In this document: piece after piece, positions 35,583 through 46,300 of the stretch
Numbering within the stretch: the stretch's first letter is position 1
Layout: the number at the start of each line of letters is the position of its first letter
Source of the DNA: an uncultured Bacteroides sp.
Lineage (GTDB): Bacteria; Bacteroidota; Bacteroidia; Bacteroidales; Bacteroidaceae
NCBI RefSeq assembly: GCF_963677945.1
Contig: NZ_OY782578.1
Coordinates: 1-64,000 of the forward strand
DNA: 64,000 bases
Reading direction: 5' to 3'
Notes under the pieces: generated by a model
Database searches by the model: none
Told to the model about the DNA's origin: nothing
The model's input: the letters and a program-made list of their open reading frames with translations, nothing else
Program-made: the position numbers and the translations under genes

Positions 35583-37271
35583 CTAGGCAGTTTCACCTTC
35601 AATATAACGGAGTGCACCATCTAAAAAGTGAGGAATATTTCCTTTAGGAGGAATCTGAAGCTTCTTGCGAATAGACGAGCGTTTCATCTGTATTGTGTTA
35701 ACACTTAAACCCATAATTATGGCAATCTCAGAACTAGAAAATTGAGTATAAGTAAGGCAACAAATACGAAATTCATCCTCATCTAAATGAGGAAATCTTT
35801 CTCGTAAACGATCAAAGAAACCATCGTGAAGATCATTCATAACCTTGTATAATCGATTCCAATTAAGCGTGTCCTGCCCATAAACTATTTCATTAAACTT
35901 GCGAAGCAGTAACTTACTTCGATTACCATCATCTTGGCGAATATGATTTTCCAAAGAAGCCGTTTTCTTTAGTATCTCAAACTGTTCCAATAGCGAATTT
36001 CTGAAAGTAGTTTCTTTTTCACTATAGTTTTTCGCCATATTAAGGAGATGATATATTTTTTGTTCTGCCTCTAATTCATGTCTTTTACTCAACGTGTATT
36101 TTCGATAATAAAACAGAAAACCAGTCAAAAGAATAATGATCCCCAAAGATGAATACAGCAATATTTTCTGTTTCTGTAGAGTCAATGTTATATTATCATT
36201 TTTCAATTGTTCAAATCTATATTTTTTCTGAATATCAAATAAAGCAACACTTTTTGTTTTATCAATAATATCTATTAAGTAATCTATATGTTTCTTATAA
36301 TAGCTTAGCGCAGAGCGGTAATTTCCCCTCTTTTCTTCCAACTGAGAATATATTTCATAAATACCAGTTAAAACTGTACTGTCATTATGCTGCAAACATT
36401 GAATTGCTCTATGGATATATACTTTAGCTGAATCATATTTATTTTGAATAACAAATAGTTCTGCTTGCTTGCTATAAATTTTAGAGCGATCAGCACCTGT
36501 TGCATAAGAAAGTGATTCCAATAAAAACTTTTGTGCTAAAAAATATTCATTTCGCTCACGATACAACATACTTATATTTTGTTTTATACTAGAAATTAAA
36601 ATGCTATCCTTCAATTGAATTGCGATTTTCAAGGCCTTAAAATTATTCAAAAAAGCACTATCTATTTGTTCTTCTACTAAAAAACAATTTCCTAAAGACA
36701 AATAAACAATCGCTTCATTTTTTAAATTATTCGCTTTCTTAAAATAATTGCTCGCATTGTGGAATCGTCTTAAGGCTTCTTTATCCAATAATTGATTTGA
36801 CAGAACATACCCCATCCCACTTTGTATCAACCCCTTCAAATTGATATTCTCTGAAGACGAAACATATTTTTCTGCTTCCAGATAATGATACAATGCACGA
36901 TCATAACGGGCCTGTTCAGTACTAACACGGCCACAATAATAAGCAGCCATGGCAGCATTAGAATAATCTTTCTTCTGTAAATAGTAGTTTTTAACGCTCC
37001 AAATGGTAGTGTCGGAAGTTATGTCTTTGTAACTCTTATCCTTGGCTTGCAGCTCAAGAAGCATATAACGATTATATTGACGTTTATTCAGGTTGGCCGG
37101 ATAAACCAGCGAGTCGAGCAAATTCAATGCACTATCAGGATGGTATTCAACAAGTTGTTCAACAGCATCCATTGTTTCATCTATTTTTCTCTCAGATGAA
37201 GAAGAACACGAAAAGAACAAAAATATAATACAATAAGAAAGAAAAAGTGTAAGTGCTTTGAATCGTGGCAT
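35583..37271 (-). CDS. Membrane-anchored TPR protein with C-terminal helix-turn-helix (putative regulator)
   Basis: From the ATG at 37271 the protein has about 562 residues. The N-terminus is a lipoprotein-like signal (FLFFSCSSS). Tetratricopeptide repeats fill about 30-330 and one membrane helix lies near 375 (ILLYSSLGIIILLTGFLFYY). A coiled coil follows, and a LuxR-like helix-turn-helix ends it (SSSEIAIIMGLSVNTIQMKR). This is the layout of Bacteroidota one-component regulators that sense outside and bind DNA inside. An upstream in-frame ATG at 37355 precedes the -7 box and is rejected. It probably controls the adjacent receptor. Confidence 0.78.
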   Translation of the reverse strand: MPRFKALTLFLSYCIIFLFFSCSSSSERKIDETMDAVEQLVEYHPDSALNLLDSLVYPANLNKRQYNRYMLLELQAKDKSYKDITSDTTIWSVKNYYLQKKDYSNAAMAAYYCGRVSTEQARYDRALYHYLEAEKYVSSSENINLKGLIQSGMGYVLSNQLLDKEALRRFHNASNYFKKANNLKNEAIVYLSLGNCFLVEEQIDSAFLNNFKALKIAIQLKDSILISSIKQNISMLYRERNEYFLAQKFLLESLSYATGADRSKIYSKQAELFVIQNKYDSAKVYIHRAIQCLQHNDSTVLTGIYEIYSQLEEKRGNYRSALSYYKKHIDYLIDIIDKTKSVALFDIQKKYRFEQLKNDNITLTLQKQKILLYSSLGIIILLTGFLFYYRKYTLSKRHELEAEQKIYHLLNMAKNYSEKETTFRNSLLEQFEILKKTASLENHIRQDDGNRSKLLLRKFNEIVYGQDTLNWNRLYKVMNDLHDGFFDRLRERFPHLDEDEFRICCLTYTQFSSSEIAIIMGLSVNTIQMKRSSIRKKLQIPPKGNIPHFLDGALRYIEGETA

Positions 37272-37297
37272 AATATTTTTTTTTGATAACAAATGCA

Positions 37298-37329
37298 CAA
37301 ATATAGTATTTTTATTGTAATCAGTCCAA
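37298..37329 (-). promoter_or_regulatory. Promoter of the TPR/HTH regulator gene
   Basis: On the minus strand TATATTTG (37298-37305) matches the -7 box with TTGG 20 bp upstream. It lies between the two possible start codons and decides for 37271. Confidence 0.5.
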
Positions 37330-37555
37330 TTAAAAATACATATTAAATTACACATAAATCATTTATAAAAAATGTTTAAGATGCAATATATTATTTATCA
37401 GTGCGTTTATTAAGACACAAGAACTTTTATCAGCAATATAAATATACATAAAAATCCTCACCAAATTATTCGAGCAAACTATCCTTAGTCAATTTTATGA
37501 ACAAAAAAATAAAATTTCCAATTTTAAATTTTTAGTAGTTTTTTTCACAGCAACA

Positions 37556-37594
37556 AACTCTGCAATCAAAACATTGACAATTGATTGCGGAGTT
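37556..37594. repeat. Hairpin in the intergenic region
   Basis: AACTCTGCAATCA (37556-37568) pairs with TGATTGCGGAGTT (37582-37594) with one G-T pair. It may be a terminator or an RNA structure; neither flank has a clear T-tract. The rest of 37330-37680 shows no gene. Confidence 0.4.
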
Positions 37595-37680
37595 TCTATA
37601 GTAAATCTTCAAATTCCTATATTAGGGACTTTTTAGAATATCAGGATAGGCAAAGTATCACTGCAGATTTCGAATGCCAC

Positions 37681-37721
37681 AAAAAAACAGCTTACCAGTT
37701 CTTTCGAATCAGTAAGCTGTC
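37681..37721 (-). terminator. Terminator of the ddh-lgt operon
   Basis: ACAGCTTAC (37687-37695) and GTAAGCTGT (37712-37720) form the stem; on the minus strand it is followed by seven T. Confidence 0.75.
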
Positions 37722-37746
37722 TTTCATATTTTATCTCAGTATTCCG

Positions 37747-38568
37747 CTAGAATAATCGCTTAAAATCTGGTTTTATCAAAGCTGTAACAGCTAAATAAAC
37801 ACCTAGAAGTATCAATGGTATACTAAGTTGCTGACCAATGTTTAATTGCATATTCACTTCGGCTGCAACCTGAGGATTCTTCATAAATTCCAGGGCAAAA
37901 CGAGAGCCGAAAAAGATTATCAGACAAACACCTGTAATCAGACCGACTTTGCTTTGAAGTTTAAACTTCCAGTACATTACCAATGACACAATCAGCGCTG
38001 CGATGCAATAAAGCATTTCATAGATTTGTGTTGGATGACAAGGAAGTCCGTTGAACTCTTTCACCCACTCTGCTGAGCGTACAAATTTAAAACCCCATGG
38101 CATTGTAGTAGGGTAACCAAATATTTCCGAATTCATCAGGTTACCCAAACGAATACAGGCACACGCTACTGCAATAGCAGGAATCATGCGGTCGAATAAC
38201 CACCACACACTCTGATGAGTGACTTTCTTAGAGTAATACATTAATGTAACAATCAATGCAAATACTCCACCGTGGCTAGCAAGTCCGCCATTCCATATAG
38301 CAAATATCTGCATGGGATTTGCACTATAATAGTCCCACTCATAAAAAAGACAATGTCCCAAACGTGCTCCTACTACAGAACTTATAATGGTATAGAAGAA
38401 GAGCTTATCCACCCAGACGTCCGGATGTTTTTCGTATTTAAACAAACGACTCATCATCTCATAACCAATAAGGAAACCAATTCCCCATAACAATCCGTAC
38501 CATCTTACTTCACGACCAAAAATCGAAAAGATAGTAGGACTTACATCCCATGTTATAAATGCCAACAT
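37747..38568 (-). CDS. lgt: Prolipoprotein diacylglyceryl transferase
   Basis: The enzyme attaches diacylglycerol from phosphatidylglycerol to the lipobox cysteine of prolipoproteins at the inner membrane. The 273-residue protein has about seven membrane helices and the family segments REVRWYGLLWGIGFLIGYE, HGGVFALI, CIRLGNLMNSEIFG and HPTQIYEML. It starts 11 bp after the ddh stop and shares its transcript. The many lipoproteins in this window depend on it. Confidence 0.95.
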   Translation of the reverse strand: MLAFITWDVSPTIFSIFGREVRWYGLLWGIGFLIGYEMMSRLFKYEKHPDVWVDKLFFYTIISSVVGARLGHCLFYEWDYYSANPMQIFAIWNGGLASHGGVFALIVTLMYYSKKVTHQSVWWLFDRMIPAIAVACACIRLGNLMNSEIFGYPTTMPWGFKFVRSAEWVKEFNGLPCHPTQIYEMLYCIAALIVSLVMYWKFKLQSKVGLITGVCLIIFFGSRFALEFMKNPQVAAEVNMQLNIGQQLSIPLILLGVYLAVTALIKPDFKRLF

Positions 38569-38579
38569 ATTTTTATATA

Positions 38580-39479
38580 TTATACTAAGTGTGCTATTAA
38601 ATCTTCGCGATCTCCGTAAATCAAATCAATTACAGGAAGTTCAATCATTGTGTAACATCCTGGTTGTTGTTTCATTGAAGCACGGGCAACGCAAACAAGA
38701 ACCTGACCTGTTAATGCAGGGTTGTTTATCTTCATATTGAATTCGAACAACTGGTTCTGAGTTTTTCCTGAAACACCTTTACGTGTAAGGTTAACTCCGT
38801 GTCCCATATCTAATAAATCGTCAACACAAGGAACCTGTGTTACGTGAGTTTCATCATTTACAAAGTATGCATCAGCTTTGATTGCTTTTGCTACTTCTTC
38901 GAATTTATATCCGTCTTTTACTTCAATGTAAACCATACGACGGTGAATACCTGTACCAGTTGGTATTGTCATTGATAAAGCAGCTTTAACTCCATCGATT
39001 GCTTTTACTGCAACTGTATGTCCCATACTCATACCAGGACCAAAGTTTGTGTAAGAAACACCCTTTGGAGCAATAGCCTGAAGAAGTGCACGAACTACAG
39101 AATCACTTCCCGGATCCCATCCTGCAGAAATAATAGATACCGCATTGTGTTCTTTTCCGCAAGCCATAAGTTCACGACGAAGATCTACAATTCCGGTATG
39201 GATATCAAAGCTATCTACAGTATTGATACCAAGAGCTAATATCTCTTTTGCATATTTTTCAACGCTTCTTGTTGGAGTACAAAGAATAGCTACATCTACA
39301 TCTTTCAATTCCTTGATGTCTTTCACTACATCATATTCCGCTAATTCTGCTGGTTTATCTGCAGCCCCATTACGGCGTACAACACCTGCTACTTCGAAAT
39401 CGGGTGCAGCAAGAAGTGCTTCTAATACATACTTTCCAATATTGCCATATCCAACAATGGCTGCTCTAACTTTTTTCAT
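38580..39479 (-). CDS. ddh: meso-Diaminopimelate D-dehydrogenase
   Basis: The NADPH-dependent enzyme reductively aminates tetrahydrodipicolinate to meso-diaminopimelate in one step for lysine and peptidoglycan synthesis. The 299-residue protein starts with a Rossmann fold (AIVGYGNIGKYVLEAL). It continues with VDSFDIHTG, SAGWDPGSDSVVRAL and GPGMSMGHTVAVKAIDGV, all characteristic of the family. It is first gene of a two-gene operon with lgt and is divergent from ruvA. Confidence 0.95.
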   Translation of the reverse strand: MKKVRAAIVGYGNIGKYVLEALLAAPDFEVAGVVRRNGAADKPAELAEYDVVKDIKELKDVDVAILCTPTRSVEKYAKEILALGINTVDSFDIHTGIVDLRRELMACGKEHNAVSIISAGWDPGSDSVVRALLQAIAPKGVSYTNFGPGMSMGHTVAVKAIDGVKAALSMTIPTGTGIHRRMVYIEVKDGYKFEEVAKAIKADAYFVNDETHVTQVPCVDDLLDMGHGVNLTRKGVSGKTQNQLFEFNMKINNPALTGQVLVCVARASMKQQPGCYTMIELPVIDLIYGDREDLIAHLV

Positions 39480-39522
39480 TCTGTTGTGGTCTTAAGTTTG
39501 ACATATTTCTATATTCAGTCGA

Positions 39523-39552
39523 CAAAAATAATCAAATTGTGTCACAATCAAA
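39523..39552 (-). promoter_or_regulatory. ddh promoter with embedded palindrome
   Basis: On the minus strand TTTG (39549-39552), an 18-bp spacer and TATTTTTG (39523-39530) form a promoter. Most of the spacer is occupied by a 13-bp palindrome, ATTGTG-T-CACAAT, at 39536-39548, a possible operator. Confidence 0.55.
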
Positions 39553-39661
39553 GAATTCACAACTTAATATATTAAAAAATATGCATACAATGGAGGTTAC
39601 AGACAATAAACAAGCATGGTTTGACGTTTCTTTCTAAGGAGACAAATATGCTTTAACGCAA

Positions 39662-39677
39662 TAAATTTGTACTTTTG
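39662..39677 (+). promoter_or_regulatory. Two overlapping -7-like boxes before ruvA
   Basis: TAAATTTG (39662-39669) and TACTTTTG (39670-39677) both fit TAnnTTTG, 32-40 bp before the ATG at 39709. No good -33 is visible. They rule out an in-frame start at 39667. Confidence 0.45.
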
Positions 39678-39708
39678 CCTTCCATTACAAATATATAAAA
39701 TAAATGAA

Positions 39709-40299
39709 ATGATTGAGTATATAAAAGGAAACATTGCAGAACTAAATCCGGCATCGGCAGTAATTGATTGTAACGGCATGGGTTATTTCATTAACATATC
39801 ACTAAATACCTATTCGGCTATTCAAAAATTAAATAGTGCAAAACTCTATATTTACGAAGCCATAAGAGAAGATGCTTATGTACTTTATGGGTTTGCCGAC
39901 AAGCAGGAACGAGAGTTATTTCTATTGCTTATTTCTGTTTCCGGAATTGGTGGAAACACTGCCCGCATGATTCTTTCTGCCCTATCTCCCAGCGAGCTGG
40001 CTAATGTTATAAGCTCCGAGAATGCAAATATGCTAAAGACCGTAAAAGGTATTGGTTTGAAAACTGCTCAGAGAGTAATTGTAGATTTAAAAGACAAAAT
40101 TAAAATTACCGGTAGCGATAGTGGTAAAGCTGGCGGCACTATGTTACAAAATACAGAAGTGCACGATGAAGCTGTTGCAGCATTGACCATGCTTGGATTC
40201 AATACAGCTGCATCACAAAAAGTGGTTTTTGCAATTTTAAAAGAGGAGCCTTTAGCTAAAGTTGAAGAGGTTATAAAATTAGCTCTAAAGAGATTATAA
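39709..40299 (+). CDS. ruvA: Holliday junction branch migration protein RuvA
   Basis: RuvA binds four-way junctions and loads the RuvB motor. The 197-residue protein has the N-terminal OB fold ([26 protein letters not shown]), two helix-hairpin-helix motifs ([20 protein letters not shown] and [19 protein letters not shown]) and a C-terminal three-helix domain (about 150-197) that contacts RuvB. The sprA gene begins 3 bp after its stop, so the two are co-transcribed. Confidence 0.96.
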   Translation: MIEYIKGNIAELNPASAVIDCNGMGYFINISLNTYSAIQKLNSAKLYIYEAIREDAYVLYGFADKQERELFLLLISVSGIGGNTARMILSALSPSELANVISSENANMLKTVKGIGLKTAQRVIVDLKDKIKITGSDSGKAGGTMLQNTEVHDEAVAALTMLGFNTAASQKVVFAILKEEPLAKVEEVIKLALKRL

Positions 40300-40302
40300 A
40301 AA

Positions 40303-43300
40303 ATGAGAAGCGGAAAGTGGTTTATCTGCTTGTTGCTGACTGTTCTTAGTATTCACGCCTGGGCAGTTCTTAACAACAGCTCACTTTTTGAGGTGAGCAA
40401 CTACTATTCCGCTCCTACTCCACAGCAACCCGTACCTGCAGATTCCGTTAAGCCACGATATTCTGTTAAGAAAACAGCTCCGGAAAATCTGAAGGACATG
40501 GATAAATCTCCTGTTGATCTTCGCAACCCGGATAATCTTAAAACAGAAGTTGAGTACAATGAAAAGACTAATCAATACTTAATTCGCACTAAGGCCGGGA
40601 GCACACAGGTAGATGTTCCGCTTTTCCTTACTCCGGAAGAATATGCAGACTGGAGTCTGAAAAAGTCTATCCAGGATTTTTACAGAGAAAAAAATAAAGA
40701 GACTTTCGCAAAAGGAAAAGATGAGTTCAACTTCATGAACATGAAGTTCGATCTTGGTCCGGCTGAAAAGATTTTCGGTCCGGGCGGTGTACAGATTAAA
40801 ACGCAGGGAAATGCCGAACTCAGTTTTGGATTTAAGAGCAAAAATGTAGAAAATCCTACTCTACCCGCACGTTCAAGAAAGACATTGGGATTTGACTTCG
40901 ACGAAAAGATAAATGTCAATATCAATGGTAAAGTTGGTGACAAGGTTAATATGAACATGAACTACAACACCGATGCGACCTTTGATTTTGATACAAAAAA
41001 GATAAAACTCAAATACGAAGGTAAGGAAGATGAAATAGTTAAATTGATGGAAGCCGGTAATGTGTCCATGCCTACCAATTCTTCGCTTATTCACGGCGCA
41101 ACATCTTTATTTGGTATCCGCACAGATTTACAATTTGGAAAATTAAAGTTGCAGACTGTTATCTCTCAACAGGAATCAGAATCTAAAACAGTAAATAGTA
41201 AAGGCGGGGCACAAACCACATCTTTTGAAATTTCGGCCGACAGTTACGATGAGAACCGTCATTTCTTCCTGGCTCAGTATTTCCGGGATACTTATGACAA
41301 GAACATGAGTCAGCTACCCACCATTACTTCCGGAATAACGATAAACAGAATTGAAGTCTGGATTACCAATAAAAGAGGGAATTATGAAAATCCCAGAAAT
41401 GTGGTGGCAATGACAGACTTAGGAGAGAATGAACACATCAGTAATTCTTTCTGGTCTAAATCAGGAGTAAACAAAGTTCCGGCCAATAGTGCCAATGATG
41501 TTTACACAAAAATGGTCAACGATTATTCCAATGCCCGGAATATTGATATGGTTGGAACTACTCTGGGGGCAATCCCTCAGTTAGAAGGTGGAATGGATTA
41601 TGAAAAGATTGAAAGTGCCCGACTGCTGAGCAGTTCAGAATATACCATCAACAGTTCTTTAGGATATATTTCCTTAAAATCGACTCTTCAACCCGATGAA
41701 GTTCTGGCTGTTGCCTTTGAATATACATACAAAGGCAAAGGATATCAAGTGGGTGAATTTGCTGCCGATGTAAAAGATACGAATTCGGCCCTCTATCTGA
41801 AATTATTAAAAAGCACATCCAATTCTCCAGCTTCCGGCTGCTGGGACTTAATGATGAAGAACGTTTATTCACTGAACGCTTATGACTTGCAAAGTAAAAA
41901 CTTCCGGTTAGACATTAAATATCAGAGTGATACAACCGGTGTTTACCTGAATTATATTCCCGAAGGTTCAATAAATAAGGTTCCTCTGCTTAGAGTTATG
42001 AACCTCGACCGGCTGGATGCCAATAATCAAAATAATCCAAACGGATTCTTCGATTTTGTTGAAGGATATACAGTAACTGCTCAGAATGGACGAATCTTTT
42101 TTCCTGTAGTAGAACCCTTTGGTAGTCATTTACGGAAAGCAATCGGCAATGATGTAATTGCCAAGAAGTACGTATTCCAGGAACTTTACGATTCTACTAA
42201 AACGGTAGCAAAGCAAATAGCCGAGAAGGATAAATTCAAGTTTACCGGTGAATACAAAGCCTCATCAGGTTCGGAAATTAGACTGGGTTCTACAAATATT
42301 CCAGTTGGTTCGGTTAAAGTCACAGCCGGTGGTGTTACTCTTGTTGAAAACTCGGATTATACGGTGGACTATTCAATGGGTATTGTTACCATTATCAACC
42401 AAAGTATTATTGATGCAGGAACTTCCGTAAGCGTTAATCTGGAAAGCAACAGCAGTTATAATCTGCAGCGAAAAACAATGCTGGGGATGAATTTTACGTA
42501 TGATTTCTCGAAAGATTTCCAGATAGGCGGTACCATAATGCACTTGTCGGAAAAGCCTATGACAACAAAAGTAGCCATGAACGAAGAACCGATAAGTAAT
42601 ACCATCTGGGGACTCAACACTTCATGGAAAAAGGAGAGCCAATGGCTTACAAACATGGTAGACAAGTTACCTTTTGTCAAAGCAACGCAACCTTCGCACA
42701 TAAACTTAACAGCGGAATTTGCCCAGCTGGTTCCTGGTCATGCATCGGGAACTCAAGGTAATGCATCTTACATAGACGATTTCGAATCGACAAGTACTAA
42801 AATTGACTTACGCCAGCCTTCTTATTGGATGCTGGCCAGTACTCCTTACGAAAGCGGTGCGAATGCTCTTTTCCCTGAGGCTTCCAAATCAAATGATATA
42901 GCTTATGGAAAAAACAGGGCACTCTTGTCCTGGTATTACATTGACGGACTATTTACCCGCAGAAGTTCATCTTTAACGCCCTCTCACATAAAAAGCGACC
43001 TCGATCAGCTGTCTAATCACTATGTAAGGGAAGTGTACGAACAAGAAATTTTTCCTAATAAAGAGACTGCTTACCTGGAAACCTCTACCCTTTCAATACT
43101 CAACCTTGCTTATTACCCTAACGAACGCGGTCCATATAACCTTGATACAAATCTCACACCAAAAGGTTACCTTAACAATCCCGAGAAACGTTGGGGAGGG
43201 ATTATGAGAAAACTGGATACCAGTGATTTTGAAACCGCCAATATTGAATATATAGAGTTCTGGCTTCTCGATCCGTTTATCTACCAAAGCACAACCGGTA

Positions 43301-46300
43301 ATCGTCGTGGTGGTGATCTTTATATAAATCTGGGAGAGGCTTCCGAAGATATTCTAAAGGATGGAAAGAAATACTTCGAAAACGGAATGCCTGTTGATGG
43401 TGACCCTACAAAGGTAAAAGAAACAGTGTGGGGAAAAGTTCCTACAGAACAAAGCATTGTGTATGCCTTTGATAATGCCGCCGGAGCCAGAAAGAAACAG
43501 GATGTAGGATTAAACGGACTATCGGCTGAGGAAGAGAAAACATTCGGCACATACAGCACTTACCTGGATAAATTAAAGTCTATTCTTGAACCGGCTGTAT
43601 ATGCACAATTTGAAAAGAGCCCATCCGGAGATCTTTATCACTACTATCGTGGCACAGACTACGATCAGGCAGAAAAGAGTATTCTTGAACGTTACAAATA
43701 TTACAATAATCCGGAAGGGAACTCTACAGCTTCGGAAGATTCTCCGGAGAAATACGATGTTTCTGCAAAAACAGTTCCTGATGTAGAAGATATCAATCAG
43801 GATTACACGCTCAATGAGTATGAAAAATATTTCCAGTACAAGATTAGCCTCTCTCCTGAAGATCTGAAAGTTGGCAGTAACTACATTGCCGACAAACGAA
43901 CAGCAAGTGTAAAGCTTAGAAACGGAAAAACTGAAGAAGTGAACTGGTATCAGTTCAAAATTCCGGTAAAGGATTATCAAAAAGCAGTAGGCTCAATTTC
44001 CGATTTTAAGTCTATCCGCTTTATGCGTATGTTTCTTACCAACTTTGTTGATCCGGTAGTGCTTAGATTTGCGACATTCGATCTTGTTCGTGGAGATTGG
44101 AGAACATACGACCAGTCCTTAACCAACTCAACAGTAAGTGGAAGCCTTGATGTTTCTTCGGTTAATATTGAAGAAAACAATGATAAAACTCCGGTTAACT
44201 ATGTTCTTCCTCCCGGAATTACACGTGTTGTAGATCCGTCACAGCCTCAGCTAACACAAGAAAATGAACAGTCACTGAGTTTAAAAGTCAAGAACTTGGC
44301 TCCCGGTGATGCAAGAGCTGTCTATAAAAGTCCGGCTTTGGATTTGCGCCAATACAAACGCTTACAGATGTTTATTCACGGTGAAAAACTATTGGATGAT
44401 GTAACATCTTTGGAAGACAATGAGATATCTGTATTCATCAGACTTGGTTCCGATTACAAGAACAACTACTACGAATATGAAATTCCGTTGAAGCTTACTC
44501 CTCACGGACAGTATAATGGAAGTACGCTAAGTGGTTGCGAAGCTGTATGGCCGGAAGCCAATATGCTGAACATACCTTTCAGCCTGCTTACCAATTTAAA
44601 GAAAGAGCGCAATACAGCAAAGAATGCTTCCGGTTCAAACGTTAGCTATACGAAATTATATTATACATACGATGCCGATAAACCATCCAATAAGATTAGT
44701 ATTATGGGAAACCCAAGTCTGGCTGAAGTGAAAACGATTATGATTGGAGTGCGAAATAACTCCCGTAATTTAAAATCGGCAGAGGTTTGGGTAAACGAAC
44801 TTCGACTGACAGACTATAATGAATCGGGAGGATGGGCAGCACAAGGCAATATGAATGTTCAGCTGTCTGATATAGGAAATGTAAATCTGGCGGGGCACAT
44901 GGAAACAGCCGGATTCGGAGGTTTGGAACAAAGTGTCAGTGAAAGAAGAATGGATGATTATTATCAGTACAATTTCACCACAAGTTTTGAATTAGGAAGA
45001 TTTCTGCCATCGAAAGCAAAAATATCGGCTCCCCTTTACTTCTCATATTCCAAAGAGTTAACATCGCCTTTGTATGATCCAACCAATAAAGATCTGCTTT
45101 TAGATGATGTACTAGATACATACTCTTTAAAATCTCAAAGAGACTCTATCCTTAACATTGCCCGGGAACTGGTTACTTACAGGAATTTCAGTCTGAGCAA
45201 CGCAAAGATTAATATAGTAAGTAAAAGACCATTGCCTTTTGATCCGGGAAACTTTACCTTTGGATATTCGTATACAAAGAAATACAATCAGGGCAATACC
45301 ACTGCATGGGAAGTTGAAAAGGACTGGAGAAGTACCCTTGGATATAATTATTCTCCGGTTATAAAAGCGTGGGAACCGTTTAAAAATCTGAAAAGCAAAT
45401 CTCCATGGATGAAGTTTGTAAAGGCTTTCAACCTAAACTGGTTACCGCAAAATATAGCCTTTAATTCCGACATTTCACGTCATTACTATGAATTGCAGTT
45501 AAGAGATCTGGATAATCCTTATGGAGATTCGGATATACCTCTTTCCGTAGCTAAAGAATTTCTATGGAACAGGGATTTCTCTCTCCGGTGGGATCTCACC
45601 CGAAATCTAAAACTCAGCTTTACATCTGCCACCCGTGCAGAGATTGAAGAGCCGGCCGGCCCAGTCAACAAGAATCTCTATCCGGATGAATACACAGCAT
45701 GGAAAGATTCCATAAAAACCAGTTTGTTGAATCTGGGGCGTCCACTGGATTTCCAGCAATCATTCAATTCGAGTTACAAATTACCATTCGACATGATACC
45801 TATACTCGATTGGGTGAACAGTGACGTTAAGTTTGCATCTTCGTATACCTGGGATCGCGGTGCCGATCTTACTGACGGTACTTCCGTTGGTAATACTATT
45901 GCCAATCAACGCTCCATTGACGTGAACAGCCGGTTCAATTTCGAGAAGCTATACAATAAGATTCCTTTCTTAAGAGAAACCAACAGACTATTTTCTTCAA
46001 TGAGTATAAGTGCCCCGGGAAAGAAAGAGGATTTAATGAAGAAACCGAATAAGTTCGAGAGAGAGATTCAGCTGAAAAAGGATACAACCGTGACCGTTTC
46101 TCACGGATTAAGAACCAAAATAGTAAAAGTTAGGGCTATAACGCAGGACGGGAAACGATACTTTATTAAATACAAAGTGCTGGATTCCAATAAGATTCTT
46201 GTCAGCAACAGAGATTCTATAAAAATTAAGCTGAGCATTGTTCCCGGTCCAAAGCCAGAAGAGCAAGGCTGGTATAAAATTGCTCAGCATGCAGCACGTT

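Noticed and set aside
37272-37355. Longer N-terminus for the TPR/HTH regulator
   Set aside because: It has no signal character, and the -7 box at 37298-37305 lies within it. The signal-like segment starts at 37271.
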